This document shows positions 21,041 through 30,605 of a DNA stretch of 33,438 bases, one piece after another. Position numbers and translations under genes: made by a program. The first letter of the stretch is position 1; each line of letters begins with the position of its first letter. The notes under the pieces are model-generated. The model was not told the DNA's origin, searched no databases, and was given only the letters and a program-made list of their open reading frames with translations. The DNA lies in assembly GCA_943704495.1 (NCBI GenBank), contig CALSCR010003957.1:1-33438 (forward strand), given 5' to 3'. Origin of the DNA: Pigoraptor chileana (Eukaryota; Opisthokonta; Filasterea).

Positions 21041-22086
21041 ATGTCTGCGGAAGGGTGCGTGTTCTATCTTTCACGGCTATGCAATGGTCACTGCTCCGTT
21101 GTGTTCACTGCTCAGTTGTGTTGTGTATAGTGGTCATCTAATTCGCCTCCGTACTATGTCCATGCGCATCGGTTGAGCAGAGATGTGGTTCCCGCTGCTG
21201 TTGCCGCCGGCCCCATGGACGTCATGACGGCTCTTCAGGAGGTTCTGAAGAAGGCTCTCATCGCTGACGGACTTGCCCGTGGCCTCCACGAGTGCGCTAA
21301 GGCCCTCGACAAGTGAGTTTTGCAAGTACCTGCATTCGACTTAACATCGCGCACTGTGGCCAAGAACAGTGGTCGTGGTGTTGGTGTTGGTGCACAGTAT
21401 GGGTTCGCGAGGGACTTGCTGATGGTATGTCTATAATATGCTGTGACTCTATCTGCAGGCGCCAGGCTCACCTCTGCGTCCTTGCCTCGAGCTGCACTGA
21501 GCCCGCCTACATCAAGCTCGTTGAGGCTCTCTGCGCTGAGCACGGAATCAACCTCATCAAGGTGTGCATGTCTATTGTGCTAGCAAGCGACCAGTTCACA
21601 GCACCACTGTAGAATGCGATGATCGCACCGAATTTGAGCTGAAATAAGCGCTTGGGATGCACACGAATTATATACAGGTTGAGGACGGCAAGCAGCTCGG
21701 CGAGTGGGTCGGTCTCTGCAAGATCGACAAGGAGGGCAAGGCCCGCAAGGTCGTCGGCTGCAGCTGCGTCGTTGTCAAGGTGTGTATAATGGCTGTTGCC
21801 CTCTGTGTGCGCGCTTTGCTCCTGTCTTCCTTTTTGAGTTGTGTGGATGTGGCATTAGGTTGTCGGTTTTCCTCCCTCTACATCAAATTGTGTGAACAAC
21901 AACGTTGCGGAATCAGTGCTTATAGCGAGCAGTGCAACCAAGGCCCAGTTCGTGCTGTGAAATATGTTGAAAAGAATCTTAGCGCCGGAGTCTCATCTTT
22001 TCTGTTCGTTGTTTGTGTATCAGAACTACGGCGAGACGTCGGAGGCGCTCAACGTCCTCCTCGAGTACTTCAAGAACCGCCAATAG
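21041..22086 (+). CDS. RPS12: 40S ribosomal protein S12 (eS12), 5 exons
   Basis: Exons: 21041-21054, 21181-21312, 21459-21561, 21678-21779, 22024-22086; 137 residues, the usual eS12 length. The product is a structural protein of the small ribosomal subunit. The whole sequence follows the family: [55 protein letters not shown] and [12 protein letters not shown], ending EYFKNRQ. The first coding exon is only 14 bases, and the intron soon after the ATG is typical of ribosomal protein genes. The codons use mostly C/G at third positions, more strongly than the neighbours, as expected for a highly expressed gene. I checked introns 3 and 4 by eye for box C/D snoRNAs and found none. Confidence 0.97.
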
Positions 22087-23164
22087 GCTGTGTTTGTTGC
22101 GAGTGCTCACTGGGATTGATTGGCTGTGCACGGCCCACCCAGCGTCCCGTCGTTGCTTGATAACTAAACGGAAAAAAACACACACACGCTCCGTTCCATT
22201 TCTTGGTGCGCAACCAATATTAGTCGACTATGAATAACTTTGCTGAATGGTCTGCCATATCCGTGGCCATAGAATGAGCACACAAGAGAGCATGCAAATG
22301 CAATGTATGATGCGAATCAAGACAAGAGAGTGAGAATGATGATGAGAGCCGCTGAGCTCTCCGATGTATTAAACTATCTTAGGACATGATTAGTATAGAC
22401 AACGAACAGATGTGAATTTGGAGTGCCATGATGGCCAATGTAAGTAAAATCAATTGAAAATAGGACAGGTTGAAAAGGTACACATATGTTTGCGATAGAC
22501 TTTTTTCATTAGATTGTAAAGAAAAAGAAACCAGTCAGAATCCGAGGCGTCCTTCTGCCGATACCCAGCCTGCAAGCCCGAGAGCATTGCAAGCAGCGGG
22601 TAAAGGCAGAGCGTTCATCAATGGCGGATGACTCTGTCTCCTGCACAAGGCAGCAAACAAGAGCACACACGCGCCCGCTTCACGCTCGGGATGCCTGCGG
22701 TATGACTCTTCGTCCTGGTTGGAAGACTTGTCTTTGTTGGAAAACAAAGACGGGATACGTACTATAGAAATGATCCTATAAAGTACGGTCTTAGAGAAAA
22801 CCTAAAGTTGGCAGCGTACACTCGCTATATGAGAGACTGGCTTGGCGTGCCTGCACTTGTGGGATGCACAGACACGTGTCTACCGGGGTTAGTATCTGTC
22901 ACGTGATGACTAAGCGAGAGAGTCACGTGATCTTCGTGAAATTCCTTGGTTGCAAATGCAAATAGCAAGGGTGGATGCACAAGATGTCACACTGCACAAG
23001 TCGAGGAGTTTATACTTCGAACAGCGTATGAGCTGTGGGGAGACATGCCAAGAAAAGGTTATTTTGTGCTGTGAGGTTTCTTTAATCATTGCTCTTTGAC
23101 AGGTGCTCTTTGTATCTTGTCTAATCAACGACTACATGAAAACGCTCTCTTTAGGAGGACGGAA
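22087..23164. promoter_or_regulatory. Intergenic region with a cluster of three E-boxes
   Basis: 3' flank of RPS12, then about 1 kb with no convincing gene. Three CACGTG cores lie within 60 bases: GACACGTGTC at 22871-22880, TCACGTGA at 22899-22906 and TCACGTGA at 22923-22930. The last two share GTCACGTGAT, close to the CLEAR/USF/Cbf1-type site bound by bHLH-zip factors. They lie about 240-290 bases before the small membrane protein gene. Confidence 0.5.
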
Positions 23165-23332
23165 ATGACTTCGCACAAAGAAGCGCTGCGGCAAAAGTAC
23201 AGGCCGAGATACGGGCGCCGATTTCTGGAGAATGTGCTCACCATATTTCTCTTTGTGATCGTTGTGATTGCGTGGGCATACGTGATTCGTGCTGGCCGTC
23301 ATGTTGGCCTCACAAAGCTGTCTTCGCCGTGA
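23165..23332 (+). CDS. Small single-pass membrane protein, 55 residues
   Basis: One uninterrupted frame from ATG to TGA. A basic N-terminal half (KEALRQKYRPRYGRRF) is followed by a strongly hydrophobic helix (NVLTIFLFVIVVIAWAYVI) and a short basic tail. The positive-inside rule predicts the N-terminus in the cytosol (or mitochondrial matrix). I do not recognise the family; small organelle or ER subunits have this size and layout. The ordered charge pattern and the upstream E-box cluster favour a real gene, but a chance frame is possible. A pyrimidine-plus-AG signal (CTCTCTTTAG) just before the ATG, at about 23145-23154, could be an acceptor of a leader intron. Confidence 0.5.
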   Translation: MTSHKEALRQKYRPRYGRRFLENVLTIFLFVIVVIAWAYVIRAGRHVGLTKLSSP

Positions 23333-23645
23333 AACAATTCGTGGCGCGTTGCACGTTTTGTCATGCTTCCAAGAGGCTTTCCCCTCGATTATCCTTGTGT
23401 GCTATTGTGGTGATGGTGATTTTGTACAGTTTTGTCTTTGACTCTTGCGTCTCTGCTACTTGCGTTGCGTTTGCGGCATCAAATTCTTTAAAAAGCAAAT
23501 TATATATCCACACTGTGACCACAATTGCTGCCGTTTGCCACCATTATTTATTTCTCAAGTGGGTATCTCTTGAATACTAATTCCTTTAACGGAGACGACC
23601 TCTTACAGCCGGCTGCGTTCGACACGAGATTAAACACACGGACGA
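23333..23645. other. Spacer between convergent genes
   Basis: 3' ends of the small membrane protein (+) and the rabenosyn-like gene (-). AT-rich in the middle; nothing else recognised. Confidence 0.6.
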
Positions 23646-25865
23646 TTAAAGTTTGCCGAGTTCCCTGTCAATCTCTGCCAGGGATTTCGAAAGAATGTCA
23701 ACATCCTCCCAGCGTTGCTCCCTCCTCGCCTGCGTGATGAACTTGACAATATTTTGTCGCTGTTCCGACAATACCTGGGCGTGAACAGCAGCGCCGGTGC
23801 TCTTACCGCCGCGTCCATGTCCTGTGCCCGCTGACACGGTGGCCGACCTGGCCAATCCTCCATCCGCTGTTCGTCGCTGCGGCGGCGGCGAGTTTGCTAT
23901 GTTATCAAAAAGACTATCCGAGGCGGCGAACTTCTTGATAGGGGCTGTGGGAGACGAAATCGTTGTTGGCGTTGTGTCATCCTCGTCGAATGAGTCGCCT
24001 CTGTGCTGCGCAGAGCTCATCACACGCGATGCAGCCGGAGATCGCACAGCTGCTTGGGAAGCATGTGACGCGCCCATTCCAGAAGGACTCGACGCATTCC
24101 GCACGTGACCCCGCGACTGAGTACCTTCACCACCCTGTTGCCTGCCTGCGCCACCACCGCGACCAATGCCGGAGGTATCCACGGACCCGCGCTGAAACGA
24201 CGCCCCACTTTGCTGTAGGGCGCGAGCACGCTCTCGTTCTCTTTCCGCACGTTGCCTGTCCTCAGCCTCGGCTGCACGTCGACGGCGCTCCTCCTCCGCC
24301 TTCATCTCCTTCCCTCTCTCATTCTCCATCTGTTGTTGATGCTGCAGCTGTTGAAGTTGCTGTTGCTGTTGATGCAGTTGTTGATGTTCAGCTTTCTGCC
24401 GCTGGTCGATCTTGTCAATTTGCTGGCGATCTGGCCTGAGCACTTCCAGCCTCGGAATGACGTCCTGCATGTATCCCGTGGCGGCCAAACGAATGGCCTG
24501 GCAGACGCGCGTGTCCACGGCCGCACGCCGCAGCTGCTTTGCCAATTCGTGGGGATCCATGCGCTCTGAAACTGATCCCCCCTTTTCCTTTTCCTTCTCT
24601 TTCTTGGTGGCATTCGCCTGCTTGTTAGCCTCCACGTGCTCTTGCAGTCGCGCCATCTCTTGTGTTGGGATTGCGGCGATGCGTTTGCTCGCTGAATCGA
24701 CCACCTCGAAATTCTGCATGATTTCCTGTCGCACGCTCATTGCCTCGCGACTATCAGCGGCGGCGTATGCGTTGCGAGTGCTGGATGCCCGCTCACATAA
24801 CTCGGCGTACTTTGGCATGAGCGATTCTATCCGTTCGCGTGCAAGGGATAACCGTGCATACAAAGTCAGATACGCCGCCGGTTTCTGTTTGTCCCTGCGC
24901 ACCTGCTTCCCATGACGAAGTACGCGAGCTCGGCAGGTTGCGCATATACGAAGACCGCTTTGCTGCCGTGCCTTATCTCCAGAAGCGCTTTCCATATTGA
25001 CCTTGTCTCCGTCCAGCAATTGGCGAGCGACCACGAGCGAAAGCATGTCTGCACACGCCTCCTTGCCACACACAACGCCCCCGCAAAGTCGGCAATGATG
25101 CCGTCGATTCAAAAGCCCAAACGAAGATCCGCACTCGGGGCAGGCGCGCACGCTCGAGTCATCCTTCCAGGCGACGACAGCCTTTTCGTACTCGCGCCGG
25201 GACCCCTTGGGGACACCACTAATGCTCATCACCGATGCAGACCGTCCCCTTGCCTCTTCAGCGCTCGTTGACCCGCCGCCACTACCGCCATCTAGTAGCT
25301 TTTCCAGTCGGATAATGAGCTTATTTGTCTCGACATCGTCTCGACCATTCTTTTCTTCGCGCGTGCGCTTGAACAAGCCCATTAGATTTCGGGATTGACC
25401 GAATTCTTGCTGCGCACCCTCTCTCGAATCAAAGCACACCCGACACACGCGACAGGGGATTCCCGCGGGATCAGGGCGTGCATTCACGTTCAGCTTCATA
25501 GTAATAACACAGTGGTCTCGACAGTAGATGCGACCGCATTTTCGGCAATGTGTCTTCCGTGCCATTAGCCCAAACTCCTTCCCGCACCCCCTCTCGGCAC
25601 ATACGCTTCTCGACGAGTCCGGCTCCCAGTGTGCACGCGTCACAGCAGCATCACCATCCTCATCCTCGGCGACATGCCCTCCTCCACGCTCTGAAGAGGG
25701 ACCGTTCGCACCGTCCTTATGATACGTTGCAAAGTGCTGTTGCAGATCGGCGATGCTCCGTGCCTGCTTCATGCACAGCGAGCAGAGGAGACCCTCCACA
25801 ACCTCACCATCGCTCGGTTTAGCGATATCCTTGAGCACACCCGGTGCTTGTCGGCGTGCCATCAT
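23646..25865 (-). CDS. Rabenosyn-5/Vac1-like endosomal tether with two FYVE domains (intronless)
   Basis: A single exon of 739 residues, unlike most neighbours. Order of parts: a C2H2 finger (C28, C31, H44, H49), FYVE-1 (about 80-150, with WEPD and RKTHCRKCG), a linker, FYVE-2 (about 233-315, with WKDD and RRHHCRLCGG), helical sequence, a Q-rich then E/R-rich coiled coil (about 480-560), a Ser-rich stretch, and a C-terminal helix (FITQARREQRWEDVDILSKS) like the Rab-binding segment of rabenosyn-5. FYVE domains bind PI3P on early endosomes; Vac1/Pep7 and rabenosyn-5 link PI3P, Rab5-type GTPases and Sec1-family proteins in vesicle docking. The N-terminal C2H2 plus two FYVE domains resembles yeast Vac1. 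The rabenosyn NPF motifs were not seen. Upstream of its ATG lies a divergent promoter shared with RPL9. Confidence 0.85.
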   Translation of the reverse strand: MMARRQAPGVLKDIAKPSDGEVVEGLLCSLCMKQARSIADLQQHFATYHKDGANGPSSERGGGHVAEDEDGDAAVTRAHWEPDSSRSVCAERGCGKEFGLMARKTHCRKCGRIYCRDHCVITMKLNVNARPDPAGIPCRVCRVCFDSREGAQQEFGQSRNLMGLFKRTREEKNGRDDVETNKLIIRLEKLLDGGSGGGSTSAEEARGRSASVMSISGVPKGSRREYEKAVVAWKDDSSVRACPECGSSFGLLNRRHHCRLCGGVVCGKEACADMLSLVVARQLLDGDKVNMESASGDKARQQSGLRICATCRARVLRHGKQVRRDKQKPAAYLTLYARLSLARERIESLMPKYAELCERASSTRNAYAAADSREAMSVRQEIMQNFEVVDSASKRIAAIPTQEMARLQEHVEANKQANATKKEKEKEKGGSVSERMDPHELAKQLRRAAVDTRVCQAIRLAATGYMQDVIPRLEVLRPDRQQIDKIDQRQKAEHQQLHQQQQQLQQLQHQQQMENERGKEMKAEEERRRRAAEAEDRQRAERERERARALQQSGASFQRGSVDTSGIGRGGGAGRQQGGEGTQSRGHVRNASSPSGMGASHASQAAVRSPAASRVMSSAQHRGDSFDEDDTTPTTISSPTAPIKKFAASDSLFDNIANSPPPQRRTADGGLARSATVSAGTGHGRGGKSTGAAVHAQVLSEQRQNIVKFITQARREQRWEDVDILSKSLAEIDRELGKL

Positions 25866-26885
25866 TTTCTTTTAACAAATAAGAAGACGGGCATTGCGGG
25901 TTTGCAAAAGTTGACAACGATGCGATTCAGGTTGCCGCCTCTCAGCGCATCCGAGTGGAGTTATCGCAGAACATGTGAAATGGCAACGAATACTTATGGA
26001 TGCCGAAAAGTCTTTGCTTATCAGGGGGGACTTTTGCCGCGCCTCCCTTATGAGTCGCAACCGAGAGTGTCGGTGTATGTGTGTGTGTGCGTGTGTGTGT
26101 CAGCACTCCCGTCAAACCACAACACAAAAAAGCGGTTTTTGTGGTAAGGCTTATCTAACCCTAGCCCTAAGTCTGATCGACACAGTTAGACTGAATCGGA
26201 GTCTCAATTTACTGCCATTTTGCGAGCTATGAATCCAAATTAAATACAAAGAAAAAATTCACACCGGACAACTCCGGATAACTCCGGATAACTGTATGGG
26301 CCAATAAATTGCAGCATACGGGGTGGCTGAACTAAAGAGAGACAGCTCACGATGGCCGTGGTCGTGTGTGCGCTTGAGTGATCATCAATCCATTCTGTCC
26401 CCCCCTTTGCGACGTCCTGCTGCACCCGCTCCATCCATCCATCCATCCTCCATCGTCTACAAAGATACATCCCTCATCAGTACCCTTGGTTTTCTCTCTC
26501 TTTCGTAGCTCGACCATCAGTTCTCCGGGTTGGAGCCATTGCCATCTGGTTAGTGGAGTCGTAGGCTCTATAGTGTAGCCTCTATCGGTTGTTGTGTGCA
26601 TTGGGGATTCATTGAGTTGGCGGCATATGAGAAGCGCTCGGCACGCTGGATCTGTGTGACTTGCATGAAATAGTTTGGTAAACACTTGGGGCAGGGCTCC
26701 GACTTCGTGGAATTCTTTGATTCAGAGACCGATGAACTCTTTAGCGGCCGATGACCGGCTGTTGGACGCGGTTTCTATTGATTCGCTGAATTGTTGGGTA
26801 GACGATAGGCCATGCATGCACCCGTGCGTGTTTAAATGTCGAGGCTCTAATATTGTGTTTGCTTTCATTTGCGATTGAACAGAAA
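25866..26885. promoter_or_regulatory. Divergent promoter rabenosyn-like gene / RPL9
   Basis: About 1 kb between facing-away start codons. It contains a TG microsatellite (about 26074-26100), a telomere-like word TAACCCTAGCCCTAA at 26156-26170, three tandem 10-bp units CCGGAYAACT at 26264-26293 and a CCAT tetranucleotide run at about 26432-26448. A pyrimidine tract at 26490-26505, a donor GTTAGT at 26549 and an acceptor ending at 26882, four bases before the RPL9 ATG, suggest a 334-base leader intron. The functional roles are inferred. Confidence 0.45.
26264..26293. repeat. Three tandem copies of a 10-bp motif CCGGAYAACT
   Basis: Units at 26264-26273 (CCGGACAACT), 26274-26283 and 26284-26293 (both CCGGATAACT). 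The 10-bp period puts each copy on the same helix face, as expected for stacked protein-binding sites; it could also be a minor tandem duplication. Confidence 0.85.
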
Positions 26886-28309
26886 ATGAAGACCATCCTG
26901 TCCACTCGCTACGTCGACATTCCCGAGAATGGTACGTTTTATATGTGACTTTGTTTGAACGCATAAGCATCCTTATTTTCCCCGTTATCGTCTCCTCGAC
27001 AACATGATTGGTTTTCATGTTTATGTGTGTTTATGGGTCCATTTTGGTTGTTGCAACTTTCTTACACTCGCACACGCACGCGATGCCTTTGTCCTCCGGT
27101 GGCCCATTATATTCTTTGGATGAGCAGTCAAGTTTGAGGTTTCGTCGCGCGTCATCCGCGTGACCGGCCCCCGCGGCTCGCTCACCCGCAACTTCCGCCA
27201 CCTCAACGTCGAGCTCAAGCTCGTCTCGAAGAAGCGCCTCCGCGTCGACATGTGGTTCGGTGACCGCAAGCAGCTCGCTTGCGTCCGCACGATCTGCAGC
27301 CACATCGAGAACATGATGAAGGGTGTCATCTACGTAAGTTTTTCTATTCAGCCTCATTTCTTCCATTGGAAACACATACGGCAGAGATTGGAGTGGAATT
27401 TGTCCATATTGACAACATTCTTTCAAATCTCATGCTTGTCTGGGACGCCAAGTGTTTCTGGCAGTGGATTGAAAGCTTTTTGTGGTGTTGTGATAACATA
27501 CTTGATATTTGTGTCCGAGTTGCAAGTGGGGAGGTTCCGAAGCTTACTTTGTGCCATGCTCATTTATTTGGGCTTTTTTTGTGGGTTCATTCTACAGGGC
27601 TTCCTTTACAAGATGCGCTTCGTGTATGCTCACTTTCCCATCAACGTGAACATCACGGAGAACTCGACCAAGGTTGAGATCCGCAACTTCCTCGGAGAGA
27701 AGCAGGTGCGCATCGTGAAGATGCTTGACGGTGTCAAGATTGAGCAGTCGACCGCCCAGAAGGACGAGATCATCCTCTCTGGCAACGACCTCGAGCTTGT
27801 GTCCCGGTCTGGTGGGTTGACGCGCTGCGCACATTGCATCGTCTGTTTCACTTTGAGAGGTGTCGTTGTTGTGATGGTTTTCTTGCATTCAATCCATGCA
27901 CACATCACTTTATTGTAGTTGTGTTGTGTTGTGGCTGTTTGTAAGTCTTATGTGGGTTGATTCCCTTTCAATGCACGTTGTTGAAATGGTCTCTTGCGAT
28001 CCTTGTCACAATCAGTGTGAACGCATGGCCAACTTGCAGGGCTTTCTGTCTGCCTCTGTTCCGCCTCTCTGGCTTTGTTCTCTCTGTTTTTTTAACTCTC
28101 GGTCCATAGTTTTTTTTTGGCGCTCGCAGCACTTGTGACCCGTCTAATCTTTTCGTTTTCGTTTCCATTTGGTTTTGTGCGCGCGAATACACTACACAAC
28201 AGCTGCCCTCATCAACCAGTCGACTCTTGTGCGCGACAAGGATATCCGCAAGTTCCTCGACGGCATCTACGTCTCTGAGAAGACGACGATTGTCCCCATC
28301 GCCAACTAA
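26886..28309 (+). CDS. RPL9: 60S ribosomal protein L9 (uL6), 4 exons
   Basis: Exons: 26886-26931, 27128-27333, 27598-27811, 28203-28309; 190 residues, the normal eukaryotic uL6 length. It is a structural protein of the large subunit near the GTPase-factor site. Family landmarks: [16 protein letters not shown] at the start, [71 protein letters not shown] and [15 protein letters not shown] near the end. Intron phases are 1, 0, 1. Third codon positions are strongly C/G, as in RPS12. Intron 3 (391 bases) has a long T-rich 3' part; no snoRNA was recognised in it. Confidence 0.97.
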
Positions 28310-29462
28310 GCGTTGCTATGGCCTCCTGTAATGCGTGTGCGTGTTCATCTTTGTGGCAGCGGAGTTGGCGTCGTAGCCATCCCGCCGGCCCAAGCGCGCA
28401 TGTGCGAATGAAAATGTTCCTTCTTTTACTGTAGAAAAATTGGCCGTTACGTCTGATAGTTGCTGCGTTGACACGGTTGGATTCGGCGATTGGCTTCTTG
28501 TCTCCCTCGACGTAACTGTAGATCATTCTCAATAGACCAAGGGATTGCGCTCGCGTCTCTGTCACTGTCTCATCTCTCGCTCTCTATAGTGCCATGAATG
28601 CCTCTGTCCTCCTCCAGCGCAATTTGGATGTTGCAATTTACGGCAACACAGCAAGTCAATTCAGAGTGCACATAGACAAGACACGACACCAGTGCTTTAT
28701 CTGACGGAGATGTGAGTTGTTGTGTCACGGCTCAGGCATCACTGAGTGTATCTTTCTCACACGAACAACAGCACCACGAGCACATTAGCACTTGATGATA
28801 AGTTTTCGTTAAATAATGCCGTGCCCGGCGGGTCGACGGGTTGCCCTCAATCTGCCACAGTACAGTGTGCGATAGTATGTCAGTCTCACAAATTGACCAC
28901 GATTGAGTTGGCGTCTGACAGTATAGAACCCCAACAGTCTTCGAGAGAAGATTAGTTTTCACCACTTTTTGTTTGTTTGCATTAGCCTCTGCATGGCAGC
29001 GGACGAACCTACAGTTTCACTCTTTACTCCCGTTTCAATCCTGCACTACTGAGCGGGATTCTGACTCGCACAACAAATTGTGGTAAATAAAAGTGCTCCA
29101 CTTGTCCGGCGCTCAGCCTCAGTGCCGGACTCGGCGCACTGACCAATCGGCCCGCCCGCCACCACCAGCGGGCCGGAGACAGTGTGGCGTCGCCCCGATT
29201 TGTTTTGAATCCACAAGAACAAAGCATTATCTGCAAACACAGAAAGGTAAAGCAAAATTCCTGGTCTCATAATTTTAGAAAAGAATGGCAGATAGAAGTG
29301 CATACCAGGGCACATTGTTTTGTCAGTGGTAATTGGACTCCATGTAACATGTTGAATTGGATCACCAATTTTTAATTATCTTATTCGTCGTTACCCTAAA
29401 CACACCACTCCATAACGTATCACAACGTGTATTGTACTTAAGAAGAAAGAGAATAGATTCTC
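28310..29462. other. Intergenic region with GC-rich hairpins, 5' flank of XRCC4
   Basis: 3' flank of RPL9, then about 1 kb without a convincing gene. Two perfect GC-rich inverted repeats stand close together: GTCCGGC / GCCGGAC at 29104-29110 and 29124-29130, and CGGCCCGC / GCGGGCCG at 29148-29155 and 29168-29175. They resemble the hairpins of the 10250-11880 island in style. A telomere-like CCCTAAA lies at 29394-29400, about 65 bases before the XRCC4 ATG. Confidence 0.45.
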
Positions 29463-30605
29463 ATGGATGTTCGGGGGGACGCCCATCGGGCGCCTTTTGA
29501 TCTTCCGAACGGCCGATTTATCGTTGAAACAAAATGGGCGTTGGCAGATGCATCCAACCCAACAGAAATGGATGCTGTCGAAATTTTCATATTGGATGGC
29601 GGGCGCGCGTGGCGCGAAAGATTGAGTCTGGGCGACATCAAAACACCGGGCATCGGCGTCGCAGAGTACGTACGGAATCTCAAGCAGGCGCTTGTGCGTC
29701 AGGATCGCAACGGCAGTCTGTTTGAATACGAATTTTCGTTCGAAGCGTCCGACGTTTGGTCGCCTCTGTTCGTGTCGTGTAGAATGAAGCTTGTGGGAGC
29801 GGGGCGAGAGGGTCGCGCCCTCCTCCTCGACAGGGTGCGCATCGCTGCTGCGGTTTGCATCAAAAGCGATGTGATGGACTTTGTTGGCAATTTGCTGACC
29901 GATGTGCATGCGATTTCATCGCAACTGGAGCAATCTCGTGAAGCCCACGCCGCGGCAATGGCGCGTCTCGCAGAAAGCACAAAGACTCTAGACGATGCCG
30001 TCGCACGTGTATGTGACGTTGAATCTGCTCTATATGCGAAATTTGTTGCGGTTCTCAACGAAAAAAAGAGGAGAATACGCGAACTGGAGGCGTCTGGCGC
30101 ATCCGTCAGGCCGCCATCATCAACAAACGGCCTCACAAACGCAAGCGTGGAAGATGCAGACGCGGATGGCGGGCCTGCAAAAAGGCGGCGGACAACGAAG
30201 GCAAATGGGACAAGCGCACGCGGTGGCGTGGCCGCCCGCGGGAAGAAGGATGTCTCGAATGTGCGTGGAGGTGTGCCTGAGGATGCCATAGGGACGCGCG
30301 ATGAGCACATGACGGACGTGTCAGACGCGCCGTCGGAGTCGCCGCACGCGGATCCGGCTGCGCTATCCTCTTTTCATTCCACGGATTCTGGACTCGGATT
30401 GACTGCTCAGAGCATCCACACGCAGAGTCTTGGTGATGGGGCGGTGCCCAAGAGTGTGGTTGCGTCGACGGCTGCACGACAGTCGGCTAGTGCGCGCGGC
30501 GGGGCGTCGAGTGGTGGCGGTGGTAAAGCGGGCATCGCACCCAAGGGAAAGGGGAAGGGAAGAGAACCAACCATGGACGAGATGCTCATGGAACTGAACG
30601 GCTGA
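29463..30605 (+). CDS. XRCC4: DNA repair protein XRCC4 (non-homologous end joining), intronless
   Basis: Single exon, 380 residues. XRCC4 forms a dimer that binds and stabilises DNA ligase IV and, with XLF, bridges broken ends. The N-terminal beta-sandwich head (about 15-135) contains FIVETKWAL, IFILDGGRAWRERLSL and AEYVRNLKQAL, matching the family's substrate-of-head pattern (W followed by the KY/EYV..L..AL helix). A long coiled-coil stalk (about 136-212) ends in ALYAKFVAVLNEKKRRIREL, close to the human stretch around the ligase IV binding site (LYKRFILVLNEKKTKIRSL). A basic nuclear signal KRRRTTK (240-246) and a low-complexity Ser/Gly/Ala tail follow, finishing PTMDEMLMELNG. The short terminal acidic/hydrophobic motif could be a partner-binding site, as Ku-binding tails are in XLF, but this is inference. 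Confidence 0.9.
   Translation: MDVRGDAHRAPFDLPNGRFIVETKWALADASNPTEMDAVEIFILDGGRAWRERLSLGDIKTPGIGVAEYVRNLKQALVRQDRNGSLFEYEFSFEASDVWSPLFVSCRMKLVGAGREGRALLLDRVRIAAAVCIKSDVMDFVGNLLTDVHAISSQLEQSREAHAAAMARLAESTKTLDDAVARVCDVESALYAKFVAVLNEKKRRIRELEASGASVRPPSSTNGLTNASVEDADADGGPAKRRRTTKANGTSARGGVAARGKKDVSNVRGGVPEDAIGTRDEHMTDVSDAPSESPHADPAALSSFHSTDSGLGLTAQSIHTQSLGDGAVPKSVVASTAARQSASARGGASSGGGGKAGIAPKGKGKGREPTMDEMLMELNG

Noticed and set aside
21780-22023. Intronic snoRNA in RPS12 (and in RPL9 introns)
   Set aside because: Such hosts often carry snoRNAs, but no box C (RUGAUGA) and box D (CUGA) pair with a terminal stem was found by eye.
23963-24439. 158-codon plus-strand frame
   Set aside because: Antisense shadow of the rabenosyn-like coding exon.
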